A stretch of 64,000 nucleotides of DNA. It comes from Massilibacteroides vaginae. GTDB lineage: Bacteria > Bacteroidota > Bacteroidia > Bacteroidales > Tannerellaceae. Positions 9,045 through 17,443 of this stretch are shown here, piece after piece; the first letter of the stretch is position 1, and each line of letters starts with the position of its first letter. The position numbers and the translations under genes are program-made. The notes beneath the pieces are model-generated. The model worked only from the letters and a program-made list of their open reading frames with translations. It had not been told where the DNA came from and made no database searches. Location: assembly GCF_900178525.1 (NCBI RefSeq), contig NZ_FXDJ01000006.1, forward strand, positions 248,001 through 312,000. Direction: 5' to 3'.

Positions 9045-9482
9045 ATGAAATTAAGTGACGAATGGTTTACCGCCTTGTCTGAAAACGAAACAGGAGATAT
9101 GATAACAATCCTGGGACGTGATGAGTTATCAGAGTTCGCATCCTGCGGAAAGTTAAAAGACCGTATCGAAATTACATGGAGATATGATCCGGATCAAAAA
9201 GGTATGCCGGCAAGCTCCGTTGGGGAATTAATGGAAGCTGTTGAAGTTGCGCTACAAAAGATCATGGAAAAAGACAAGTTAGCCATTATGACTGCTGTAT
9301 ACACGGGGGGAGGCGAAAAGATCTGGATATTTTATTCCCGTTCTGTACCTGTATTCGGCGAACGACTGAATGAAGCACTTGCGCCATTCAAATTACTTCC
9401 CATAACTATTTACGCTGAACAGGATGAAGGCTGGGAAGAATACCTGGATATGTATGAAATGAAAGAATGGAGACAGGATTAA
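9045..9482 (+). CDS. DUF695-type protein of unknown function
   Basis: A 145-residue acidic soluble protein without signal peptide. The sequence (DEWFTALSENETG, ITWRYDP, IMTAVYTGGGEKIWIFYSRS, ITIYAEQDEGWEEY) fits the DUF695 domain, whose function is not established. It starts 12 bp after the transporter gene, so the two form a likely operon, and it ends at a bidirectional terminator shared with thrC. Confidence 0.7.
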   Translation: MKLSDEWFTALSENETGDMITILGRDELSEFASCGKLKDRIEITWRYDPDQKGMPASSVGELMEAVEVALQKIMEKDKLAIMTAVYTGGGEKIWIFYSRSVPVFGERLNEALAPFKLLPITIYAEQDEGWEEYLDMYEMKEWRQD

Positions 9483-9489
9483 ACTATTA

Positions 9490-9529
9490 TTTTTGTAGCG
9501 CTCCACAATCGTGGGTGCTACAAAAAAAA
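9490..9529. terminator. Bidirectional terminator between the DUF695 gene and thrC
   Basis: TTTTTGTAGC at 9490-9499 pairs with GCTACAAAAA, with CAC/GTG pairs nearer the loop. T and A runs on the two sides allow it to act for both convergent genes. Confidence 0.8.
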
Positions 9530-9538
9530 TAGGATGCG

Positions 9539-10852
9539 TTATTGTCTAAGCAAAAAGGCTTTAAACCCTACAAAATCTTTGTCTAATTCCACGCTTTGCT
9601 TAGTTCCTTTCATAAAGGCTTGCAATTTAGCAGGTATTTCAATATCCGATGAAAGGATTTTATCTACTGTTTCTTTAAATTTGGCCGGGTGAGCTGTTTC
9701 AAGAAAAACTCCGGTTTCCGTAGCGGTCAACTTGCTATCGATCAAACCCTGATAACCACATGCTCCATGTGGATCGAGAATGTAACCGGTTTCGCTATAT
9801 ACCGTCTGCATTGTCTGGGCAATCTGTTCATCAGTATAACGATAGGCACTGATCTTAGAACAAATCGCTTTATGAACATCCTCATTCGCTTTAAATAAAT
9901 CAAGGATACGGGCAAAGTTACTTGGGTCGCCCACGTCCATCGCGTTTGCAATCGTGGACACGGATGGGCGGGGAGTATATTTTCCGGTGTTGAGATATTC
10001 AAGAAACACATCGTTGCGATTATTTGCCGCAACGAAACGTTTAATGGGTAGCCCCATACGGGCAGCAAAAAGTCCGGCGGTAATATTGCCAAAGTTTCCG
10101 CTCGGTACACAAACCACCATTTCTCCGGCTTTACCCATACGATCCAATTGAGCGTACGCGTTAAAATAGTAAAATGATTGGGGAAGGAAACGGGCTACAT
10201 TAATTGAATTCGCTGATGTTAATGCCATGTGGTTGTTCAGTGTTTCATCCATGAAAGCATTCTTAACCAAAGCCTGACAGTCATCAAACGTTCCATCAAC
10301 TTCGAGTGCTGTGATATTCTGACCGAGCGTTGTAAACTGACATTCCTGTATCGGACTGACCTTTCCTTTCGGATAAAGCACAAACACACGGATACCGGGC
10401 ACACCAAGAAAGCCATTCGCAACCGCACTACCGGTATCTCCGGATGTAGCAACAAGAACATTTACATCGTTCAATCCTTGCTTTTTTATAAAATAGCCCA
10501 GCAAACGAGCCATAAAACGACCACCCACATCTTTAAACGCAAGCGTTGGACCATGAAACAACTCAAGGCTATAGCAATTCTTCCTGACCGGGACAACAGG
10601 CGTTTCGAACGACAACGTATCTTTCACTAACGCATCCAAGGTGTCGGGCTCGATATCTTCTCCGAAAAACGCGCGGGCTACCGTACAAGCTATTTCGCGA
10701 AAAGATTTATCTTTTAGACCGTCAATGGTTGATTTGCTCAATGTTGCTATCTTTTCAGGCATAAACAAACCTTTATCTCCGGCAAGACCTTTCACTACGG
10801 CTTCTTCTAAAGAAACAGGAGCAACTTGTCCATTTGTACTATAATATTTCAT
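9539..10852 (-). CDS. thrC: Threonine synthase
   Basis: This PLP enzyme of 437 residues converts O-phosphohomoserine to threonine. The N-terminus MKYYSTNGQVAPVSLEEAVVKGL is typical of the family; the PLP-lysine motif HGPTLAFKDVG lies near residue 104, SGDTGSAVANGF follows, and SGNFGNITAGL is the phosphate-binding loop. It is the last gene of a three-gene minus-strand operon (thrA, apgM-like, thrC), 6 bp after its neighbour. No domain is missing. Confidence 0.96.
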   Translation of the reverse strand: MKYYSTNGQVAPVSLEEAVVKGLAGDKGLFMPEKIATLSKSTIDGLKDKSFREIACTVARAFFGEDIEPDTLDALVKDTLSFETPVVPVRKNCYSLELFHGPTLAFKDVGGRFMARLLGYFIKKQGLNDVNVLVATSGDTGSAVANGFLGVPGIRVFVLYPKGKVSPIQECQFTTLGQNITALEVDGTFDDCQALVKNAFMDETLNNHMALTSANSINVARFLPQSFYYFNAYAQLDRMGKAGEMVVCVPSGNFGNITAGLFAARMGLPIKRFVAANNRNDVFLEYLNTGKYTPRPSVSTIANAMDVGDPSNFARILDLFKANEDVHKAICSKISAYRYTDEQIAQTMQTVYSETGYILDPHGACGYQGLIDSKLTATETGVFLETAHPAKFKETVDKILSSDIEIPAKLQAFMKGTKQSVELDKDFVGFKAFLLRQ

Positions 10853-10858
10853 CTTGTA

Positions 10859-12067
10859 TTATCTTAAAAATTCGCGAATAAACTGATCTTTCTCCAACAC
10901 GCCGTATTTACCGTCCTTAGCAGAAAACTCATCGTAGCGAGTCACGCTGTCGGCCGTCTGTCCCGGCTTATAAATAACAAAGGGGATAGGTTTGCCGGTA
11001 TGCGTACGAATAGCACAAGGTGTAGGATGATCGGGCAATAAAGCTATGGCCACAGGCTCACTCCATGTCTGGAGAGTTTCGTATATAATCTTAAGCACCC
11101 GTCTGTCGAGGTCTTCGATTGTCCGGATCTTTAGTTTCACATCTCCTTCGTGCCCGGCTTCGTCACTGGCTTCAATATGAAGGTAAACGAAATCATTTGT
11201 TTTTAACGCCTCAAGTGCGGCACGAGCCTTACCTTCGTAGTTTGTATCATAAAGACCGGTAGCTCCTTCTACGTTAATAACCTCCAATCCGGCATAAGTT
11301 CCGATACCACGTATCAAATCAACAGCAGAAATTACTGCTCCCGCACTAAAGCCATATAATTCTTGCATGGTTTCCATTGCCGGACGATACCCCGGTGACC
11401 AAGGCCAAATGCTATTAGCTGGATCTTTCCCCTTTTCGATACGTTTCAGGTTAACAGGATGTTCCTTCAGTAACTCCTGCGATTTCAGAATGAGATCATT
11501 AAGAAGATCAGCCGTAGCTTTTGCTTCCGGAATCTCCGGCTTCACCATTAGCGGAGCAAATGGTTTAAGAGGCACATCATGAGGAGGTGTGCAATCGAGA
11601 TGCTTATCCCCTCCTTTAACCACAAGCAGATGACGATAAGATACACCCGTATAAAAACGTACCGTATCCGATCCTAACTTTTCATTCAGGAAACGGATCA
11701 ACTCATCAGCTTCTTCTGTTGATATATGACCTGATGAATGATTTTTCAGTATGTCACCTTCAGTACAGATCAGGTTACAACGCATAGCCATTTCACCGGG
11801 TTGCAATTCAACACCTATACTTGCTGCTTCCAACACGCCGCGCCCTTCATATACTTTAGACAAGTCATAGCCCAACACAGCCAGATTAGCCACTTCACTT
11901 CCCGGATGGAATCCATCCGGAACTGTTTTCAACATTCCTGATACACCTAACTCCGCCAACTTATCCATGTAAGGAGTAGTTGCAAACTGCAACGGAGTCT
12001 TACCTGCCAAAGAATCGATAGGCTCATCCGCCATACCGTCTCCCAGAATAATAATATGTTTCATCAT
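10859..12067 (-). CDS. ApgM-like phosphoglycerate mutase family protein, candidate homoserine kinase
   Basis: The 402-residue protein belongs to the cofactor-independent (archaeal-type) phosphoglycerate mutase branch of the alkaline-phosphatase superfamily. It has the N-terminal metal site IILGDGMADEP, the helix TPLQFATTPYMDKLAELG, the likely nucleophilic serine in HPGSEVANLAVLGYD, and late metal ligands in EASDEAGHEGD and LPDHPTPCAIRTH. It sits between thrA and thrC with 6 and 23 bp gaps, and no GHMP-type thrB is seen in the operon. I therefore infer that it supplies the homoserine phosphorylation step; genetic work on Bacteroides relatives, as I recall it, points the same way. The frame also opens one codon later. 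Confidence 0.85.
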   Translation of the reverse strand: MMKHIIILGDGMADEPIDSLAGKTPLQFATTPYMDKLAELGVSGMLKTVPDGFHPGSEVANLAVLGYDLSKVYEGRGVLEAASIGVELQPGEMAMRCNLICTEGDILKNHSSGHISTEEADELIRFLNEKLGSDTVRFYTGVSYRHLLVVKGGDKHLDCTPPHDVPLKPFAPLMVKPEIPEAKATADLLNDLILKSQELLKEHPVNLKRIEKGKDPANSIWPWSPGYRPAMETMQELYGFSAGAVISAVDLIRGIGTYAGLEVINVEGATGLYDTNYEGKARAALEALKTNDFVYLHIEASDEAGHEGDVKLKIRTIEDLDRRVLKIIYETLQTWSEPVAIALLPDHPTPCAIRTHTGKPIPFVIYKPGQTADSVTRYDEFSAKDGKYGVLEKDQFIREFLR

Positions 12068-12090
12068 TATGCCTTTTAATCTATACTCTA

Positions 12091-14526
12091 TTAAATGTTT
12101 GCTATAGAAATAATATCAGCAAACACTCCCGCTGCCGTTACATTGTCTCCGGCACCATAGCCCTTAATGATCATCGGGTATTCGTGGTATCGCTCTGTAG
12201 AAATCATGATAATGTTATTACTACCGGCCAGTTCATAGAATGGATGTTGTGCTCCCACTTCTTGTAGTCCCACCTCACATATACCATTTTCCATCTTGGC
12301 CACAAAGCGGAAATGTTTATCCTCAGCCTCCAACTTCTGGCGTTTAAGCTCAAATTCGTCATCAAGTTCCTTGATCCTCTTCCAGAAATCGTCCAATCCT
12401 CCTTCAAAATAAGTTTCGGGTATGAATAAAACACGCTTCACGTCTTCCTGGTTCACTTTATATCCGGCTTCACGGGCAAGAATTACTAATTTACGCACAA
12501 CGTCCTTACCACTAAGATCAATCCGTGGGTCAGGTTCTGCGTAATGTGCTTCTTTAGCCATCAGTATGGCCTGACTCAACGGAATTTCGGCACTTAATGT
12601 ATTAAAGATATAGTTTAACGAACCGGACAAAACAGCTTCCAGTTTAAGAATATGGTCACCACTGTTTATCAAGTCGTTCATTGTATTTATTATAGGCAAA
12701 CCAGCACCTACATTTGTTTCAAAAAGAAACTTCACTCCTCTTTGGCGTGCTGTATTTTTCAGTTTGATGTAATTATCGTAAGAAGAAGAAGCCGCGATCT
12801 TATTCGCCGCCACAACCGAAACGTTATTCTTCAATAACGTCTCATACAGTGCTGCCACATCCGGATTAGCCGTACAATCAACAAACACGGAATTAAATAT
12901 ATTCATATTGAGAATCTCCTCACAAAGCAGCGAGGGAGAATTCGATTGTCCGTTTTCCACTAAATCCTCTTTATACGTATCCAGGTTTAACCCTTCACGC
13001 TTAAAGATAGCACGGTTGCTACGCGCTATCCCGACAACACGCACACTCAATCCGTTTTTAATTAGTTTCGGCTGTTGTATGCGAATCTGCTCCAACAACT
13101 TTCCGCCAACAGTACCGATTCCGGCGATAAACAAATTCAAGACTTTATACTCCGACAAGAAAAAAGAATCGTGGATAGAGTTCAACGCTTTTCGCAGGTA
13201 CTTTAGTTTGATTACGAATGAGATATTCGTTTCCGAAGCACCCTGCGCACAAGCAATCACACTAATACCGGCACGTCCAAGAGTACCAAACAATTTACCG
13301 GCAATACCCGGAGTACGCTTCATATTCTCACCCACAATAGCCACCGTAGCCAAATCGCGTTCAGCTATAATATCATTGATCTCTCCCTGTGAACGCTCTA
13401 ATGCAAACTCCTCGTTCAGCACATCAACGGCAATATCCGCATCAGCATTTCGAACGGCAAAAGTTGTATTATTCTCCGAACTTGCCTGTGAAACCATAAA
13501 TACGCTTACACCATTCTTCGCAAGCGTCTTAAAAATACGGTAGTTCACTCCAATTACACCAACCATACCCAATCCCTGAACAGTGATCAGACAGGTGTCA
13601 TTGATAGAAGATATTCCTTTAATAATAGCCTTACCTTCCTCCGGCACACGCTCCTTAGAGATGTAAGTACCCGGAGCTTCCGGGTTAAACGTATTCAGGA
13701 TACGGATAGGAATATTTTTATGGTATACCGGATAGATTGTTGGCGGATAAATCACCTTAGCACCAAAGTTACACAACTCCATAGCCTCAGTAAAACTAAG
13801 TCGTTCGATAACGTATGCAGAACTAATCACCCGAGGATCGGCAGTCATAAAACCATCCACATCTGTCCATATTTCCAAAACAGACGCACCTAATGCCGTA
13901 GCCAAAATAGAAGCCGTATAATCAGAACCTCCACGTCCCAGATTGCTCACTTCTCCATTTTCTTTATTTGAAGAGATAAAGCCCGGAACTAAAGACACCT
14001 TCGGTAGCGGATTGAATGCTTCAAGGATTAACTGATTGGTAAGATCAAAATCTACTATATGTTTATTGAACTGCTGTTCTGTTTTAATCAACTTACGTGA
14101 ATCAAACAGTTTTGCATCCTTTATTACATTTGATATAATCAGCGATGAAATACGCTCACCATAACTAACAATAGTATCTGATGTTTTCGTAGATAAATCC
14201 TGTATCAGATAGATTCCTCTGAAAATATTCCCCAACTCATCCAACAAGATCATGGTCTTTTTTAACGTCTCCGCCCGCAATTCCGCATCAGGAATCACCC
14301 CTTCGATAACGTTCAAGTGACGGGTAATTATTTCAGAAAAAGAGCTTTCATAGCTTATATTACCTTTCGAAGCCATATCTGAAGTAGCAAGTAACTTGTC
14401 TGTTATCCCCCCTAAAGCGGAAACAACCACAATAACCGGCTCATCAATAGCCTCTACAATTCTTTTTACATTTAATATACTCTCCACGGAACCTACGGAT
14501 GTTCCGCCGAATTTCAATACCTTCAT
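12091..14526 (-). CDS. thrA: Bifunctional aspartokinase / homoserine dehydrogenase
   Basis: The 811-residue fusion catalyses the first and third steps of threonine and methionine synthesis. The aspartokinase domain opens with KFGGTSVGS (residues 5-13) and has GRGGSDYTASILATALGA; paired ACT-type regulatory segments follow (about 310-460), and the homoserine dehydrogenase part has its NAD(P)-binding LFIAGIGTVGGKLLEQI near residue 468 and TNVGAGLPIINTM later. It leads the thrA-apgM-thrC operon. Feedback inhibition by threonine through the ACT segments is usual for this architecture. Confidence 0.96.
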   Translation of the reverse strand: MKVLKFGGTSVGSVESILNVKRIVEAIDEPVIVVVSALGGITDKLLATSDMASKGNISYESSFSEIITRHLNVIEGVIPDAELRAETLKKTMILLDELGNIFRGIYLIQDLSTKTSDTIVSYGERISSLIISNVIKDAKLFDSRKLIKTEQQFNKHIVDFDLTNQLILEAFNPLPKVSLVPGFISSNKENGEVSNLGRGGSDYTASILATALGASVLEIWTDVDGFMTADPRVISSAYVIERLSFTEAMELCNFGAKVIYPPTIYPVYHKNIPIRILNTFNPEAPGTYISKERVPEEGKAIIKGISSINDTCLITVQGLGMVGVIGVNYRIFKTLAKNGVSVFMVSQASSENNTTFAVRNADADIAVDVLNEEFALERSQGEINDIIAERDLATVAIVGENMKRTPGIAGKLFGTLGRAGISVIACAQGASETNISFVIKLKYLRKALNSIHDSFFLSEYKVLNLFIAGIGTVGGKLLEQIRIQQPKLIKNGLSVRVVGIARSNRAIFKREGLNLDTYKEDLVENGQSNSPSLLCEEILNMNIFNSVFVDCTANPDVAALYETLLKNNVSVVAANKIAASSSYDNYIKLKNTARQRGVKFLFETNVGAGLPIINTMNDLINSGDHILKLEAVLSGSLNYIFNTLSAEIPLSQAILMAKEAHYAEPDPRIDLSGKDVVRKLVILAREAGYKVNQEDVKRVLFIPETYFEGGLDDFWKRIKELDDEFELKRQKLEAEDKHFRFVAKMENGICEVGLQEVGAQHPFYELAGSNNIIMISTERYHEYPMIIKGYGAGDNVTAAGVFADIISIANI

Positions 14527-14800
14527 TGCCTATTAATTAGATTATTTTTTTTTGATCGGAAAAGGACATAATTCTGTCCTATAGAAAAAGGTGCAATAAG
14601 ACCTATTGCTACAAGGCGGAGACGTGGTCACCGCAATTGTTTATTTGTAGAATTGAACCCCCCAAGGGGTCATCAATGCCCATGTGTAGTACGCAATATT
14701 TAAATTCTTTTGATTCGTCATTATTTTTAATTGTGCATTGGACGAACAATATTACGCATTATTTTTTAATTCCAAGCTAAAATATCAAGACAACAGACAA
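14527..14800 (-). promoter_or_regulatory. Structured leader upstream of thrA
   Basis: Read on the minus strand toward thrA, this region has two short hairpins: GCAATA/TATTGC (14593-14609) and AGGACA/TGTCCT (14563-14580), the second followed by TTTT. A further self-complementary stretch lies near 14656-14672. A transcription-attenuation or RNA-structure role in thr regulation is possible, but I find no leader peptide rich in Thr or Ile codons and no clear promoter. The flanking stretch to 14920 is AT-rich without genes. Confidence 0.3.
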
Positions 14801-14923
14801 AAAAACAGCAATTTCATCACATTTGCCCCCCAAAAAGTAAAACAAAGACAATCAAATCCCCTTCAAATTTAATATAGTAATAACACACCCCATTTACCCC
14901 AAAGAAATTTTACAAGGTTCATA

Positions 14924-14955
14924 TTTGTATATTCCAAAAAGAATAGCTTACTTTG
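14924..14955 (+). promoter_or_regulatory. Promoter of tRNA-Cys
   Basis: TTTG (14924-14927) and TTACTTTG (14948-14955) have centres 26 bp apart, which is the Bacteroidales -33/-7 arrangement. The tRNA begins 40 bp downstream. Confidence 0.65.
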
Positions 14956-14995
14956 CACACGCAAAATAAGGGTATTCGAACACCCCTTATCAAAA

Positions 14996-15066
14996 GGTTC
15001 CTTGGCCGAGTGGCTAGGCACCGGTCTGCAAAACCGTCTACGGCGGTTCGAATCCGCCAGGAACCT
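14996..15066 (+). tRNA. tRNA-Cys (GCA)
   Basis: The 71-base gene folds as a cloverleaf: acceptor stem GGTTCCT/AGGAACC, discriminator T, anticodon loop CTGCAAA with anticodon GCA, and a T arm with GGTTCGAATCC. CCA is not encoded. Its 3' end serves as the target for the downstream duplications at 16043 and 17498. Confidence 0.95.
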
Positions 15067-15119
15067 CAAAGGTCTCAATCGAAAGATTGAGGCCTTTTGT
15101 GTTTTATATGGTTTTCAAT
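15050..15119 (+). repeat. tRNA-Cys 3' end and terminator, att-like copy 1
   Basis: The last 17 bases of the tRNA, its terminator and the following 21 bp (70 bp in all) recur with one mismatch at 16043-16112 and in a more diverged form at 17498-17565. The rho-independent terminator within it is the hairpin ending GATTGAGGCCTTTT (15068-15098; loop GAAA). The pattern is that of an integration site in a tRNA gene. Confidence 0.85.
15068..15098 (+). terminator. Terminator of tRNA-Cys
   Basis: AAAGGTCTCAATC pairs with GATTGAGGCCTTT across a GAAA tetraloop with one T-G pair, followed by a T-rich tail. Confidence 0.85.
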
Positions 15120-15210
15120 AGTTTGTTACCCAGCGACCACAATAGGGAATAGTGAATTTTGTAGACCGATAATTTCTCTTTATTTGTAGATACAATATAT
15201 GGAACTATAT

Positions 15211-15241
15211 TTTGCCTTGTGGAATTTTACACCTATCTTTG
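15211..15241 (+). promoter_or_regulatory. Promoter of the first toxin-antitoxin pair
   Basis: TTTG (15211-15214) and TATCTTTG (15234-15241) lie 25 bp apart centre to centre, a very good Bacteroidales promoter. Transcription would start only a few bases before the ATG at 15259, which supports that start rather than the upstream one at 15199. Confidence 0.65.
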
Positions 15242-15258
15242 TACAAAATATCGTACCG

Positions 15259-15555
15259 ATGAAGATTATCAAGAAGAAGCCATTAGTTGATTTCTACGAG
15301 AAGCATACAGATGCAAAGACTCCTTTGGAGGAATGGCACTCAAAGACTAAAAAAGCTGATTGGAGCAACTTTAGTGATGTGAAAAAGAACTTTAATAGTG
15401 TGGATTCAGTTGGAAATGACAATTACGTCTTTAACATAAAAGGTAATACTTATCGGTTGATAGTAAGGATTTTGTTTAAAGTAAAAACGGTGTACGTTAG
15501 GTTTATTGGTACTCACAAAGAGTACGATGATATTGACGACTGTTCTAAAATGTAA
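15259..15555 (+). CDS. HigB-family toxin (type II, mRNA interferase-like)
   Basis: This 98-residue basic protein matches the HigB toxin family: MKIIKKKPLVDFYEKHTDAK at the start, the W-rich middle EEWHSKTKKADWSNFSDVKKNF, and the typical end VFNIKGNTYRLIV...FIGTHKEYDDID. Such toxins cut mRNA at the ribosome. The frame is open to 15199, but the family and the promoter place the start at 15259. The antitoxin gene begins 4 bp after the stop. The pair lies between two copies of the tRNA-Cys end, so it was probably acquired. Confidence 0.9.
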   Translation: MKIIKKKPLVDFYEKHTDAKTPLEEWHSKTKKADWSNFSDVKKNFNSVDSVGNDNYVFNIKGNTYRLIVRILFKVKTVYVRFIGTHKEYDDIDDCSKM

Positions 15556-15559
15556 GATT

Positions 15560-15925
15560 ATGGCAAAGATTAAAACAGAAAAAGAATACAATGTTGTGAT
15601 GGAGCGCATAGAAGAACTTCTGGGCATTGTAAACAATGAAACCCCTATTGATAACAAAGATTCAATAGAGTTAGAACTGCTTTCCTGTCTTGTAGAAGAG
15701 TACGAAGACGAACATTATCCAATTGGTACTCCTTCATTAGCGGAAACAATCAAATTGAGAATGTATGAAATGAACCTAACTCAAAAAGGGCTAGCAGAAC
15801 TTATCGGCATCAGCCCTTCCCGGATAAGTGAAATACTCTCGGGAAAAATTGAGCCAACCTACCAAGTTGCAAGAAGCATTAGCAGAAACCTCAATATTGA
15901 TGCTTCTATAGTTTTGGGAGTATAG
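15560..15925 (+). CDS. HigA-family antitoxin (HTH)
   Basis: The 121-residue partner of the preceding toxin has an acidic N-terminal half (about 1-70) and a C-terminal XRE-type helix-turn-helix (MYEMNLTQKGLAELIGISPSRISEILSGKIEPT, about 72-104). It should neutralise the toxin and repress the shared promoter. The frame is open from 15506, but the ATG at 15560 gives the family N-terminus and avoids overlap with the toxin gene. Confidence 0.88.
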   Translation: MAKIKTEKEYNVVMERIEELLGIVNNETPIDNKDSIELELLSCLVEEYEDEHYPIGTPSLAETIKLRMYEMNLTQKGLAELIGISPSRISEILSGKIEPTYQVARSISRNLNIDASIVLGV

Positions 15926-15988
15926 AAATATTATAAACCTATGGTAATAGCAAATAAATTATTTAGTGATCAAATGTTAGTCAAATAA

Positions 15989-16042
15989 CAAAGTTGAAAA
16001 GACATAATTTTCTGATATTCAGCGCAAAAGGGTAATTGGCGT
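15989..16042 (+). repeat. Cassette right-end sequence, copy 1
   Basis: These 54 bp, directly before the second tRNA-end copy, align without gaps with 17444-17497, directly before the third copy; shared stretches include TTTCTGAT and CAAAAG. The two downstream ends therefore look like one element family. Confidence 0.6.
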
Positions 16043-16112
16043 GAATCCGCCAGGAACCTCAAAGGTCTCAGTCGAAAGATTGAGGCCTTTTGTGTTTTAT
16101 ATGGTTTTCAAT
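16043..16112 (+). repeat. tRNA-Cys 3' end duplication, att-like copy 2
   Basis: Direct repeat of 15050-15119 with a single difference in 70 bp; it restores the tRNA T-arm and acceptor end plus the terminator. It closes the first toxin-antitoxin cassette and opens the second. Confidence 0.88.
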
Positions 16113-16218
16113 CGTTTAATACGGTTCAAGTGGAATATCGGAACTATGGGAATTTCCGGTTGACAAATATGCAGCGTCTAACAAATTAACAATTCAAATT
16201 CTACTTTGAAATGAAGTT

Positions 16219-16340
16219 GTTTTTTAGCAATACTATATGTTTGAAAATATATCCTTTATTTTTCTGAAGATATCCTTTATTTTTTCAAAAATAACCTTTA
16301 TGTTTTTCGACATACACAATATGCTGATTATCAACAACCT
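16219..16340 (+). repeat. 21-bp-unit dispersed element, copy 1
   Basis: Three units of exactly 21 bp (TATCCTTTATTTTTCTGAAGA-like; the third has TAACCTTTATG) sit between a left end GTTTTTTAGCAATACTATATG and a right end TGATTATCAACAACC. An ATG inside the left end (16237) opens a 47-codon frame to 16380 that reads the units as NISFIFL, KISFIFS, KITFMFF. It lies just upstream of a truncated Fic gene. Copies 2-4 are at 30864, 43891 and 58221. Confidence 0.85.
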
Positions 16341-16427
16341 ATGGAGTTGTCCAAAAACGGAAAAAAAGTGGCGTTTTTAACTTAAAAAAGGTGTAAATAA
16401 TTGTCGCCAACCGAATTTTCCGGTTGA

Positions 16428-16805
16428 TCCTGGACAAATGTTGACGCCAAAACAGACCTTGTTTTGAAATCGGCTATTGCCCATCTATGGTTTATTATTA
16501 TTCATCCATTTGATGATGGTAACGGGCGTATTGCCAGAGCCATTTCTGATTTGTTTTTAACTCGTTCCGAAGATACAACTCAACGATTTTATAGCTTATC
16601 AAGTCTGATATATCTTGAAAAGAATGCCTGCCAGTTTATAAAGATCGACACCAACGGTAATGCGTTGGAGAATTTCTTCAAGAGGCGTTCGGCACTGAAC
16701 CTAAATCCTAAAAGAAATATCGATTTTGGAATTTTAGAAGTTGCATCTATAAAACACCCTGAAAAGTTTCACTATTATGAAACTTTCTATACCTTTGCGG
16801 CATGA
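16428..16805 (+). pseudogene. Truncated Fic (AMPylation) family gene
   Basis: The open frame follows a stop at 16425-16427 and carries the Fic core HPFDDGNGRIAR preceded by KSAIAHLWFIII, as in full-length Fic proteins of about 370 residues, but the N-terminal two-thirds is missing and there is no normal start (only a TTG at 16464). After YSLSSLI the sequence also departs from the family. I read it as a 5'-deleted, internally damaged remnant. Its end overlaps the next toxin gene by four bases (ATGA). The dispersed 21-bp-unit element lies directly upstream, near the lost part. Confidence 0.8.
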
Positions 16806-17143
16806 AAAGGAAAGTAATCGCATTCGGTCGATATTATGCAGATTTCATCGCTTCGCTCACACAAAAGGAGGTGCTGAAAGTGAAATACATACTCTCGCTT
16901 CTTGAAACCGAAAACCGTTTACCAACAAAGTTCATAAAACTAATACGGGAAGAGGTGTATGAAATCCGTATTAACTTCAACAATAACATTTACCGTATCT
17001 TCTTCATTTTTGATGAAGACCGGATAGTGGTTTTGTTTAATGGCTTTCAAAAGAAAACACAGAAAACACCCGCTTCAGAAATAGAAAAGGCAATTAAAAT
17101 TAAGGAGGAATATTATGAGTACAAAAGACAACATGCTGACTGA
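16802..17143 (+). CDS. RelE/HigB-type (Gp49-like) toxin
   Basis: The 113-residue basic protein has the phage Gp49-like / RelE toxin pattern: KVKYILSLLETENRLPTKFIKLIREEVYEIRINFNNNIYRIFFIFDEDRIVVLFNGFQKKTQKTP, with the usual C-terminal Lys-rich helix. It is expected to cut mRNA on ribosomes. It overlaps the Fic remnant by ATGA and the antitoxin gene by 29 bp. It belongs to a different toxin subfamily from the pair at 15259, so the two cassettes are not simple duplicates. Confidence 0.88.
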   Translation: MKRKVIAFGRYYADFIASLTQKEVLKVKYILSLLETENRLPTKFIKLIREEVYEIRINFNNNIYRIFFIFDEDRIVVLFNGFQKKTQKTPASEIEKAIKIKEEYYEYKRQHAD

Positions 17144-17420
17144 CATCAGTGCAGAACTTGAAAAAGAGTTTGGCGCACATGGTACGCCTCAACGGGAGCA
17201 GTTCGATGAAGAAGCTTATGCTTTCTATACCGGACAGATACTGCATGACGCAAGAAAGGAAGTTAGAGTAACTCAATCCGAACTTGCCAAAAGAATTAAT
17301 AGTACAAAGTCGTACATATCCCGTATAGAGAATGGTTCTATTAATCCAAGTGTAGGGACATTCTACCGAATAATGAATGCTCTTGGCTTGAAAATTGAAA
17401 TAGTCAAACCTATTGCATAA
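17115..17420 (+). CDS. HTH antitoxin of the second toxin-antitoxin pair
   Basis: The 101-residue protein has an XRE helix-turn-helix in its second half (DARKEVRVTQSELAKRINSTKSYISRIENGSINPSVGTFYRIMNALGL, about 46-93), as HigA-type antitoxins do. The start overlaps the toxin's 3' end by 29 bp; a later ATG (MLTDISAELEKEFG, codon 7) is also possible. It should bind the toxin and repress the operon. Confidence 0.88.
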   Translation: MSTKDNMLTDISAELEKEFGAHGTPQREQFDEEAYAFYTGQILHDARKEVRVTQSELAKRINSTKSYISRIENGSINPSVGTFYRIMNALGLKIEIVKPIA

Positions 17421-17443
17421 TTTAATAGATATCGATCGAATTG

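Noticed and set aside
12908-13543. 211-residue frame antisense to thrA
   Set aside because: Shadow of the conserved homoserine dehydrogenase and aspartokinase sequence on the other strand.
16240-16310. Short periodic repeats resembling a CRISPR array
   Set aside because: The 21-bp units are back to back with no unique spacers, and no cas genes are present.
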